Assembly: GCF_900114835.1 (NCBI RefSeq) | Contig: NZ_FOUJ01000001.1 | Coordinates: forward strand, 1,048,954-1,112,953 | Length of the DNA: 64,000 nt | Source: Methanolobus profundi | Lineage (GTDB): Archaea; Halobacteriota; Methanosarcinia; Methanosarcinales; Methanosarcinaceae | Direction: 5' to 3' | Shown here: positions 50,925 to 58,694 of the stretch, in pieces | How the letters are laid out: the number at the start of each line of letters is the position of its first letter | How positions within the stretch are numbered: the stretch's first letter is position 1 | Position numbers and translations under genes: made by a program | The notes under the pieces: model-generated | The model's database searches: none | Seen by the model: only the letters and a program-made list of their open reading frames with translations | What the model was told of the DNA's origin: nothing

Positions 50925-52676
50925 TCAAATACTTACAGGGCCTGATACTGAATAGAAAGTGTATCTTCCTTTCTTCATCGAAGTGACGAGTTTCTCCTGT
51001 TCCAGGTAGGACATCACCAGGGACAGTTTTTCATGATCGATAGAAAAACCCTGTTCATTGATCTGTTTTTCAAGCTGCTTGAGTGTTGCAGAACCAAGTA
51101 TTGAAAGCTGACCTGTTATGACGTCCTCTATAGGAATATCAGCCAGTCTCACAGGCTGCGTTTCCTCTGCAACATGCATATGCTGGATCTCTTCCTGTAC
51201 ACCTGAAAGTTCATTCTCGATGCCTTTAAGCTTCTCGGAACTTAGCATATTCTCCTCGATCTGCTGCTGCATGGAAGCGAACATACCCTCAACATTTGCT
51301 TTGAACGACTCCATCTCGTTTGCTATGGAGACAATATCTTCCATATTAGCCTTGGAAACGACCATTTCCTCGATACGGTCCAGCTCTACCGACTCAGGAA
51401 CAACAACAGTTTCCACAGCATGATCTAGCATTGCAGGCGCATTGCTCTGGAACTCTTTTAATGTCACATTCAACTTATTGATAGCCTTAGTATGCAGATT
51501 TACAGCTTTAGCTATGCTCTTCATCTGCTCCCTTATCTCATCAAGCTCATGACATTTTGTGTCCATTTCTTCGAGTTGATTGTTCTGAAGTTCTGCTATG
51601 AAACTCACATTTTCTGTTATATTCGATAGCTCATCCCTGAACTTTGTAATATCGGAAACGATCCTGTCAATATGTCCCTCGTGAGATACAACCTTCTCTA
51701 TTGTATATTCCCGGCTACCGGTCTCAACAAAGGCACGGAAATCCTGAGAATTGTAATTAGGAACATGCTGGAACAGCATCTTGAATAGCTCAATATAGGT
51801 CCCATGTATCTGTTTCACAGAAACTATCTTTGAAGCGATGGCATCTGAGAGTCCCCTAACTATGAAGGAACCTTCCTCGAACCTGAAGAAATCAACTCCT
51901 GCACTGAACTGACGCACATTGTCCCTGGCCTCCTCTACCATTTCTTCAGCTTCGCTGTCGCCATATATGTCGAGCATGGCATGGTAAAGATCATTAAGGG
52001 TCTTTGCATAGGTGATCTCCAGAACATCAGGAGGGACCTTTGTAGCATCAAGTGCCTCTGCATTCACAGAGTCCTCTGCCTGCACCACACGTTTCAGCCT
52101 TTTAGAGAACTGGTCGAAATCCCGCTTCAGCCGGTTGAACTCTGACCCGTCCGCCCTTTCCCTGACATCCCTGTCCAGGGAAGATAAAAGGATCTGATTC
52201 TGGTCAAGAGCTTCATCAAGTTTGATCTGAAGTTCACTGACCTTTTCTTCCAGAGACAGCAACATAGGATCAGGTCCAGTATCTACCATAGTACTGGTTT
52301 CTACTGCATCATCATGTTCTACCAGATCATGATCATCTACTGCATTATCATCTTCATTTGAAGAGAGAGGAACCTCTGCCCCATCCACGATCCTTATCTC
52401 ATCCACATCACCGAGATCTTCAGCAGTATCAGGATCATATCGTTCACCCACAGGTACAAGAGCAGTTACTATATTCTCCGGGCTGACATCATAGCCTGAT
52501 GTCTTCACATCCTGAGCATATGAACTGCCAGAGCTACCGCCATCACCCACAACAATATCATCCAAGATATCGTCTGTTTGTGTCATTTGGTCATCCAATA
52601 AGCTATGTCCTTCGTCCCCCTCAAATGTGGGGCTTTCCGTGTCAACGGCCTCCAGGGCATGTATATCATCGTCCAT
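50925..52676 (-). CDS. Long coiled-coil protein with C-terminal winged-helix-like end, 583 aa
   Basis: Acidic N-terminal 145 residues (many Asp/Glu, low complexity), a coiled coil (about 150-205), a helical domain (about 225-300: LEITYAKTLNDLYHAMLDIYG), a second long coiled coil (about 340-500) and a winged-helix-like end (DVITGQLSILGSATLKQLEKQINEQGFSIDHEKLSLVMSYLEQEKLVTSMKKGRYTFYSV). It is probably a scaffold. ATG 52676 has GGTGAT five bases before it; the roadblock-gene stop is 12 bases upstream. The coil-plus-small-domain layout recalls archaellum FlaC/D/E-type proteins, but I cannot assign it. Confidence 0.65.
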   Translation of the reverse strand: MDDDIHALEAVDTESPTFEGDEGHSLLDDQMTQTDDILDDIVVGDGGSSGSSYAQDVKTSGYDVSPENIVTALVPVGERYDPDTAEDLGDVDEIRIVDGAEVPLSSNEDDNAVDDHDLVEHDDAVETSTMVDTGPDPMLLSLEEKVSELQIKLDEALDQNQILLSSLDRDVRERADGSEFNRLKRDFDQFSKRLKRVVQAEDSVNAEALDATKVPPDVLEITYAKTLNDLYHAMLDIYGDSEAEEMVEEARDNVRQFSAGVDFFRFEEGSFIVRGLSDAIASKIVSVKQIHGTYIELFKMLFQHVPNYNSQDFRAFVETGSREYTIEKVVSHEGHIDRIVSDITKFRDELSNITENVSFIAELQNNQLEEMDTKCHELDEIREQMKSIAKAVNLHTKAINKLNVTLKEFQSNAPAMLDHAVETVVVPESVELDRIEEMVVSKANMEDIVSIANEMESFKANVEGMFASMQQQIEENMLSSEKLKGIENELSGVQEEIQHMHVAEETQPVRLADIPIEDVITGQLSILGSATLKQLEKQINEQGFSIDHEKLSLVMSYLEQEKLVTSMKKGRYTFYSVSGPVSI

Positions 52677-52687
52677 TAAGATCACCA

Positions 52688-53458
52688 TTATACGAAAGAT
52701 TCAAGTTTATGCTTGATATCAGGGATCCATTCAGCTTCACAGATCTCTGCAACATAATCACCATGAAGCGGGCGGATCTGGTCATTAATGATCATTTCTA
52801 CAAGCATTGGCCACAGGTCCTCTGTCATCCATTTTGGAGAGGAAGCTATCTCATTGAAAGCCATGGCAAGCACCTGTTCGACCTCACCCCTGCCCATGAC
52901 GCTTGTGATCTTCTCCTTGATATCCGCCAGTATCTCCATGTTCTTCTTATACTCGGATGACTGGGTATACATCTCATTGAATACGATCTTGGCAAGGACA
53001 CGCAGTTCCTCAGCTACATCATCCGGATAGGTGGCAAGTTGCTCTGCCGACATGGGACGCTGTTCGAATATGTGCTGGACCACATCTCTGGTGACCTCTA
53101 TCTTATGCATATTCTCTGTAAGGTCTGCCTTTCCAGTGAACAGAGATATGAGAAGGGCCCCACGTCCAACAGATGAGAAAATAACAGTACCGAAATCATA
53201 TTCGATAACAGACTGTTTAAGCCCCATTGCAAGCTGCTGGCTAACATGCAGCAGATTATGACTGATAAGGTTGGTCAGCTCGAATATCTTGGGACCTATA
53301 CTATCCGGTATGTAGGATGCATATATCCTGCCATCCGCACCTGCGAACAGAAGTACATCCACATCGCTGGATTGGTGTGTCCTTTTCAGCTGTGCGACCA
53401 GAGCGAACTTCAGAAGAGAAACATCCTCCAGGTCATCTTTTGTTTTTTTTCTTGACAC
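52688..53458 (-). CDS. Roadblock/LC7-like N-terminal domain protein, 256 aa
   Basis: Residues about 30-130 fit the roadblock/longin-type profilin-like fold (VDVLLFAGADGRIYASYIPD, FGTVIFSSVGRGALLISLFTG), which in archaea and bacteria forms platforms with small GTPases or KaiC-type ATPases. The C-terminal half is helical. It lies 18 bases downstream of the KaiC gene, which suggests a complex. Confidence 0.68.
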   Translation of the reverse strand: MSRKKTKDDLEDVSLLKFALVAQLKRTHQSSDVDVLLFAGADGRIYASYIPDSIGPKIFELTNLISHNLLHVSQQLAMGLKQSVIEYDFGTVIFSSVGRGALLISLFTGKADLTENMHKIEVTRDVVQHIFEQRPMSAEQLATYPDDVAEELRVLAKIVFNEMYTQSSEYKKNMEILADIKEKITSVMGRGEVEQVLAMAFNEIASSPKWMTEDLWPMLVEMIINDQIRPLHGDYVAEICEAEWIPDIKHKLESFV

Positions 53459-53476
53459 GTCAACCCACCTCGATCA

Positions 53477-54571
53477 TCATTTGATGAGCTCTTCCAGCTC
53501 GTTCAGACTGTCTATCTCAATAAGACCTTCTTCTTCCTGATCAGATACTACGGCCTCGTCCTGGAAGTCAGGCATGATAACATCATCATCAACCTGTAAG
53601 GTCCCACCTGAGAGCTCAGCTATATCCAGCTGGGTTTCCGGGGTGCTTCCTTCCTTTTCTTTCCTTTTCTCCAGTTGTTCCTTGGTAACAGCATCATTAA
53701 GTCCCTGAGACTCGAAGAAGATCTGCAGGGTTTCCTTTGGAGAAAATGGATAGGACCAGTTCTCTTTGACATATACAAGCCTTTCAAGCATCCTGTCACT
53801 GGCTCCAAGGTCCGCAGCTGTCCTGATAGCCTTATCAAAGACCTCATCATACTTGCGTACATCTTCAGCAGATATCAGTGGGGTCGTTCTTACAACAACA
53901 CCGACACCACGAACGAAAATGTATGGATAGACCTCTTCACCATGCCTTGTGGCACGCATCTTGACGATCTCAAGTGCTCTATTAAAGGCACCGCCTATAG
54001 GCCTGTATGTAAGGTGCACTGCACCATCTGACATATAGATAGGAATGAGTACATCCTCACCGATGGTCTCACCTGGTGCTGCATGTTCCTCAGTTGTGAT
54101 AAGTACCGGACCTAGCTGTTTAAGTGTATAGAAGAGCTTTGTGATGATCTCACGCTGTTCCTGTTTGTCCTGTATAGCCCATATCAATGGGGTCAGTGGA
54201 TCGATTATAACACGCGTCTTCACTGAATAGTTCTTGTTCGCTTCCACAAGTGCAGGTAATTGCTCATCAACGAGCTGTACGAAATCCTTACCCTTTGAGT
54301 GGAAGAAGAAAAGCTCTTTATTATAGTATTTGTCAAGGTTGAAACCAAGCATCTTTGCTTCACGCATGATCTGCTCAGGGGGTTCTTCCATACTGATATA
54401 GAGACCATTTTCCCCGTGCTCAAGACCATAGTTAAGGTACTGCATGGCAAATGTAGATTTACCGGTACCACTTGAACCTACCACGAGAAGGGTTGTATTA
54501 TCACGAACTCCTCCCTCGATCACTCTGTCAAGACCTGCGATCCCGGTTGGTATCCTTTTTTCTTCGCTCAT
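53477..54571 (-). CDS. KaiC-domain ATPase with acidic C-terminal extension, 364 aa
   Basis: Single KaiC/RecA domain (residues 1-240): IPTGIAGLDRVIEGGVRDNTTLLVVGSSGTGKSTFAMQ (Walker A about 33-40), YISMEEPPEQI with catalytic Glu pair, TRVIIDPLTPL (Walker B). The C-terminal 120 residues add a helical segment and an acidic tail (VVSDQEEEGLIEIDSLNELE). Related archaeal proteins act as phosphorylation-controlled switches; ArlH of the archaellum is one. It is in tight order with the roadblock, beta-barrel, V4R and CheF-like genes. Confidence 0.85.
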   Translation of the reverse strand: MSEEKRIPTGIAGLDRVIEGGVRDNTTLLVVGSSGTGKSTFAMQYLNYGLEHGENGLYISMEEPPEQIMREAKMLGFNLDKYYNKELFFFHSKGKDFVQLVDEQLPALVEANKNYSVKTRVIIDPLTPLIWAIQDKQEQREIITKLFYTLKQLGPVLITTEEHAAPGETIGEDVLIPIYMSDGAVHLTYRPIGGAFNRALEIVKMRATRHGEEVYPYIFVRGVGVVVRTTPLISAEDVRKYDEVFDKAIRTAADLGASDRMLERLVYVKENWSYPFSPKETLQIFFESQGLNDAVTKEQLEKRKEKEGSTPETQLDIAELSGGTLQVDDDVIMPDFQDEAVVSDQEEEGLIEIDSLNELEELIK

Positions 54572-54582
54572 TTACATTCCTC

Positions 54583-54951
54583 CTAAAATTCAATATCACC
54601 AAGGTCAGGGAGAGTATCAAGGCTCTGCATATTGTTCTCTGAACCAGGCATCATTGAACCATCCTCAATGGAGAGTATAAGAGATTCATTGCTATCGAAA
54701 GGAAAACTTTTCTCGATGTAGACTGCCTCGATCGAATGACCCATTATCAGCATATATTCACTGATATCGACCCATCCGGTCTCGTTCTTCTTTACTACGC
54801 CCTTTAAGAAAACATTATTATTAGTATGGTCTATACGTGCACACTCACCTCTATAGTGAGAGCTATTGGTAATCACCCGTACGAATTCACCTACGAAATC
54901 TCCCAGATGATTATCGATCGAGACTGATCTGTAACCTGACATTGGCATCAC
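54583..54951 (-). CDS. Small beta-barrel protein (Sm-like?), 122 aa
   Basis: The central stretch GEFVRVITNSSHYRGECARIDHTNNNVFLKGVV (about 21-53), followed by MLIMGHSIEAVYIEK, resembles the strand pattern of an Sm/LSm barrel. This match is by eye and weak. The C-terminal part is acidic and disordered (SMMPGSENNMQSLDTLPDLG). It lies 11 bases before the KaiC gene and shares its end with the V4R gene. Confidence 0.5.
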   Translation of the reverse strand: MMPMSGYRSVSIDNHLGDFVGEFVRVITNSSHYRGECARIDHTNNNVFLKGVVKKNETGWVDISEYMLIMGHSIEAVYIEKSFPFDSNESLILSIEDGSMMPGSENNMQSLDTLPDLGDIEF

Positions 54952-55865
54952 TACTCATTCTTTTTCATTTTTGCAAGAAGTTCGGCAAAGCTATCCGTCT
55001 TTTTAGCTTCTTCCTGCAGTCTTTTGGTTTCTTCGGAGACAACCGGTTCCGGAGAGGTAGGAGCCGCTGATTGATTTGTCTGCACTTTCTTGGCCATTTC
55101 ACCGAATGCACCACCAAAGGTACTGTGGGTCTCGGCGATAGAGGAAAGCTCCTCTTTTAGCTTCCATGGAGGATCGAATACTTTTTCCTCCACTTTCATG
55201 TTACTTGCGAACTGCATGTAAGCACTGCCTATCTCTGAAAGTTTACCTTTTTCCAGAAGTTTATAGATGGTCAACGCCTTTACACGTTCCATTAGTTCGT
55301 CGTTCTCTACCGGTGGCCTTACACCGGAAAGGATCATCTTGTCATATTCATCCAGCATTATCTGATATGCAGAGATCGGCTGAAGATCTACCTTGAACTT
55401 GCATACAGGGTCACCGTTCTTGATGCATTCTGTTTCTTCTACTGAGCATTCAAGCTCCAGTTCTTCCCTGAAGAACCTGTGAAGTGCATCTGTAGTGGCA
55501 ACACATACTTTCTGGTTGTTGAGAGCGGGATAGAAATTACATACCGGATTATTAGGGACTGCAAAAATGTAATGCATTGGTGCATACGATATTAGTTGCA
55601 TGTTCCCAAGTCCGATCTCGCGGAAGAAGTCCATGTGGAAACGATACAGTGAAGTTGACCTTATCCCTTCAATACTGATGGATTTGAGGAATTTCCTGGT
55701 CTCGTTCCATGGCACTTTGGATTTAGGGAACCTCTCACTGATGTCCTGCTGTAATTTCAGCATTGCACCAAATGCACCCATTGATTGTCCAAAACTACCT
55801 TCTGACATTGGAGGCGGAGCGCCACCGGAATTCTGCATGAAAGGAGGAAGACCAGGGTCGGTCAT
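54951..55865 (-). CDS. V4R-domain sensor-like protein, 304 aa
   Basis: Residues about 50-170 form a V4R (4-vinyl reductase-like) domain, ending in the typical CIKNGDPVCKFKV with a conserved Cys pair; such domains bind small ligands or heme. The N-terminal 35 residues are Gly/Pro-rich and disordered; the C-terminal 130 are helical with a charged end. It overlaps the beta-barrel gene by one base and follows the CheF-like gene by 33 bases. It could be the input sensor of the block. Confidence 0.72.
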   Translation of the reverse strand: MTDPGLPPFMQNSGGAPPPMSEGSFGQSMGAFGAMLKLQQDISERFPKSKVPWNETRKFLKSISIEGIRSTSLYRFHMDFFREIGLGNMQLISYAPMHYIFAVPNNPVCNFYPALNNQKVCVATTDALHRFFREELELECSVEETECIKNGDPVCKFKVDLQPISAYQIMLDEYDKMILSGVRPPVENDELMERVKALTIYKLLEKGKLSEIGSAYMQFASNMKVEEKVFDPPWKLKEELSSIAETHSTFGGAFGEMAKKVQTNQSAAPTSPEPVVSEETKRLQEEAKKTDSFAELLAKMKKNE

Positions 55866-55898
55866 CTGTATGCCTCCTTCTTTATGATCCTACACATT

Positions 55899-56486
55899 TC
55901 ACATCATCTCCCTGATCTGTTTCAGGCCATGTTCCGTAAGTGTTCCTGAGGTGTCACATAAGTTCTGTTCTCTCAGGTTCTTGAAACTGTTAGCTAGTGT
56001 CTCGTTGTCGACACCTATGAAGAAAACAAGCTTTTGCAGATCATTTACACCTGTGGACAGCATGTAAAGGAGCTTTTTGTCCACATCGGAAAGTGACTGC
56101 TTCTTTGGTGGAGTACCACACATAGGTTGCAAGTATGTTTTCAGTGTGTTGATCACTGCTTCGTTACCTGCCAATAAAGCCGTAGCTGAAGCTGTTGCCC
56201 CTTCTACGACAGATGATGGCTGGAGATAATCGATCATCAGGATATGTGAAGTTCCAATTGTCCGCTGAGCTTTCATACGGATAGGGTCGGTAACTTCCCT
56301 GCCAACCATCGTGACGTTTTTCAATGGGATGGTCAACCATCCACCACCCTCTGAGAACCATAGGTTGAGGTTGGTAAGATAGAGAACACCTTTTTCCCAG
56401 TTCTCGGAATAAAGGGAGTTTCCCATCATTACTGCTTTATAAATATAAGTTAGATCTACTTTTGCGATACCCTGCTCTTGAGCCAT
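55899..56486 (-). CDS. CheF-like taxis adaptor (PH-like plus winged helix)
   Basis: A 195-residue protein. The N-terminal 120 residues look PH-like (WEKGVLYLTNLNLWFSEGGGWLTIPLKNVTMVGREV). The C-terminal 65 form a winged helix (SLSDVDKKLLYMLSTGVNDLQKLVFFIGVDNETLANSFKNLREQNL). This matches archaeal CheF, which links CheY to the archaellum, in layout, though the protein is shorter than haloarchaeal CheF. The assignment is by pattern. It starts a transcription unit: a TATA box lies about 25 bases upstream. Confidence 0.6.
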   Translation of the reverse strand: MAQEQGIAKVDLTYIYKAVMMGNSLYSENWEKGVLYLTNLNLWFSEGGGWLTIPLKNVTMVGREVTDPIRMKAQRTIGTSHILMIDYLQPSSVVEGATASATALLAGNEAVINTLKTYLQPMCGTPPKKQSLSDVDKKLLYMLSTGVNDLQKLVFFIGVDNETLANSFKNLREQNLCDTSGTLTEHGLKQIREMM

Positions 56487-56508
56487 ACGAAAGACCCCAT
56501 ACTAGTAA

Positions 56509-56519
56509 ATTATATATTA
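56509..56519 (-). promoter_or_regulatory. TATA box of the CheF-like operon
   Basis: On the minus strand TAATATATAAT lies 23-33 bases before ATG 56486, so the transcript begins at or a few bases before the start codon. The 228-base gap to the GNAT-zinc ribbon gene supports an independent promoter for the second half of the block. Nothing else was seen in that gap. Confidence 0.5.
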
Positions 56520-56714
56520 AGTATTATAATTATCTCATATATTGTATTGGCTCTATTAATAACCTTCTGTTGAACAGCGCAAAATGGCAACTTCTGCTTT
56601 CCTGATTACTTTTACTAGTTGTTAGCATTTATTAAAAGCAAAGCATACGAGCAGCATATAATAGAAAAGAGAAAATGATAAAGTAAAAAATAGATAGAAA
56701 TATTGTACCAGGAA

Positions 56715-57599
56715 TTACTTAGCCTTCTTCTTCAATGGAAGGAAATACCTCTCTGAATAACAATTATTACAAATAAATGCAGTACCTGTCCTTTTCCCGG
56801 TTACCTGATACTTGTTCACTACAGAATGACCGCATTTACAGGGTGACATCATCTTCTGTTCACCAATGAACTTACCATCGAATATGAACTCGTCCTTTTG
56901 ATCATCAGGTCCATCTGCAGGAGTTTCAGGAAAGATCTGACCTACTTCCTCAACAGTTCCTTCCGGTTCTTCGATCAGGTCACATTTTGCTGCTGAGGCA
57001 TCCACATCATCCTCATCCATTGTATCCTCAAGACAAATCTCTGTTGGGAAAAGTTTCCGTCTGCATGCCATGATATTTTCACTGAGCAAGGAAATACCAT
57101 CGTATGACAACGACTTCTTCCGGCCCTCCTCAAGGATAAGGTAACCAGGATGGTCACTGAGATGTACAGGACTATTAAATGAAGGCTCTTCAAATTCAAG
57201 TGATTCGAAGAACAACTTTGCAGTATTGTTCACAGGTTTTGTGATAACATGTCCCAGAAGAACCTTTGATATCAGGAAGAACATATTCTTTCCCATACCC
57301 CTTCTGGCAAGCTGAGGTGAGATCTCAATACCCCTTAGCACATAAACAGGCCTACCATCAGTTGAAGGAGTACTCCACCGCTCGTTCATGGACCAGCCGA
57401 CAACAGTATTATCCGATACAGCCAGCACTAGCGCCACACTGGGCCTTTTAAGCCAGCTCCTGAAATTGGCAAGATAATCAGCCATTCCAAGATATTTTCT
57501 GAAATAACTGAACTCACCGATCTTGAGCTTATCAAGCTCAAAAGCATGTTCAAGTTTCCAGAAAGTCACTCCGTCATCGGTCTTTGCAAGTTCGAACAT
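56715..57599 (-). CDS. GNAT-like acetyltransferase fused to a zinc ribbon, 294 aa
   Basis: The first 160 residues have the GNAT fold: ALVLAVSDNTVVGWSMNERW, YVLRGIEISPQLARRGMGKNMFFLISKVL (acetyl-CoA loop RRGMGK near 98) and NTAKLFFESLEFEEP. A Glu/Asp-rich linker follows (about 185-240), then a C-terminal zinc ribbon with CKCGHS and CNNCYS pairs. The second GNAT gene at 50145 lacks the ribbon. It lies 25 bases downstream of the deacetylase-family gene, suggesting a writer-eraser pairing, which is inference. Confidence 0.78.
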   Translation of the reverse strand: MFELAKTDDGVTFWKLEHAFELDKLKIGEFSYFRKYLGMADYLANFRSWLKRPSVALVLAVSDNTVVGWSMNERWSTPSTDGRPVYVLRGIEISPQLARRGMGKNMFFLISKVLLGHVITKPVNNTAKLFFESLEFEEPSFNSPVHLSDHPGYLILEEGRKKSLSYDGISLLSENIMACRRKLFPTEICLEDTMDEDDVDASAAKCDLIEEPEGTVEEVGQIFPETPADGPDDQKDEFIFDGKFIGEQKMMSPCKCGHSVVNKYQVTGKRTGTAFICNNCYSERYFLPLKKKAK

Positions 57600-57623
57600 A
57601 TTATCAACTATTAATATACATGA

Positions 57624-58694
57624 TCACCAGAGTCCCCAGTAGGGATCCAATATAGTTTTTAGAGTGGAGAGATTGTTTTCAAACTCTTTTCTTGTTTTTG
57701 CATGTCTGGAAGCAAGCAGGTCGATCAGATCCACCTCATCCTTCACGTTGTCCTCGCCGAGCAATGCACGTAGGACCACGGATGTAAGAAGACCAAGGTC
57801 ATCGTGGTATCCACCTTCTAATAAAGTTATGATGTTCCATTTACTTGCAAGTTTAAATATTATTCTATAGTATCCGTTAATTGTCAGATTAAGTTTTGTC
57901 AGCGGTTCTTTATAGTATGCATCAAAACCACATTCAAGTATTACGACCTCAGGATCGAACCTATCCAGCACCTTCTCAACGATCTCATCATAAACGATCC
58001 CATATTCAGGATTACTCGATTCAGGAGGCATCTCCATATTTATACAATAACCAAGTGCCGGCCTCACCCCAATATCCCTTATGAAACCCTTGTAAGGATA
58101 CAAAGTGGACTGATCCTGATGTATCGATATACACAGGACATTCGGATCAGCTTCGAACACCGAATATGTACCATCAGATGAATGTGCATCTATATTCAGA
58201 ACAACGATCCTCTCAAGCCCATATTTCTCCTGAAGATACTTTACAAGTATCCCAGAGTGGTTTAAAAGACAAAATCCACTGGAACCGTCAGGCCCTGCAT
58301 GATGACCAGGAGGACGGACCAGAGCAAAGGAATGTGTGCATTTACCCATAGCTACAAGATCCCCTGCATTCAGAACACATCCCAATGCCTGTAATGCCAC
58401 ATCAAGAGAAGATGGACAGATATAGACATCCTTACCAGGACTCCGGTGCATGTCTTTTGTACATTCGACCATATGACTTACATAATCAGCCTTATGCACA
58501 CGAAGGACGTCTTCTACAGAAGCAGGTTCTGAGGGGTATACATGACACTTTACCCCATCGATAAGCTCATGGTCTTCCATGTATTCCAGAATATCATTCA
58601 ACCTCGATGGATTTTCAGGACATGGAAATCCTTTCAGAACAGGATCATGCAGATAGTGGTTCTCATTGAACGTAATACCGATGTTTATCATCAT
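57624..58694 (-). CDS. Histone-deacetylase-family enzyme (acetylpolyamine amidohydrolase class), 356 aa
   Basis: Zinc-dependent deacylase of the arginase/HDAC fold. RPPGHHAG (127-134) carries the tandem catalytic His pair; zinc ligands are D169 and H171 in NIDAH and D258 in GFDAY; the transition-state Tyr is Y296 in EGGYHDD. All key residues are present, so it should be active. Substrates could be acetyl-lysine, acetylpolyamines or another acyl amide. It overlaps the preceding homologue by four bases (ATGA). Confidence 0.9.
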   Translation of the reverse strand: MMINIGITFNENHYLHDPVLKGFPCPENPSRLNDILEYMEDHELIDGVKCHVYPSEPASVEDVLRVHKADYVSHMVECTKDMHRSPGKDVYICPSSLDVALQALGCVLNAGDLVAMGKCTHSFALVRPPGHHAGPDGSSGFCLLNHSGILVKYLQEKYGLERIVVLNIDAHSSDGTYSVFEADPNVLCISIHQDQSTLYPYKGFIRDIGVRPALGYCINMEMPPESSNPEYGIVYDEIVEKVLDRFDPEVVILECGFDAYYKEPLTKLNLTINGYYRIIFKLASKWNIITLLEGGYHDDLGLLTSVVLRALLGEDNVKDEVDLIDLLASRHAKTRKEFENNLSTLKTILDPYWGLW

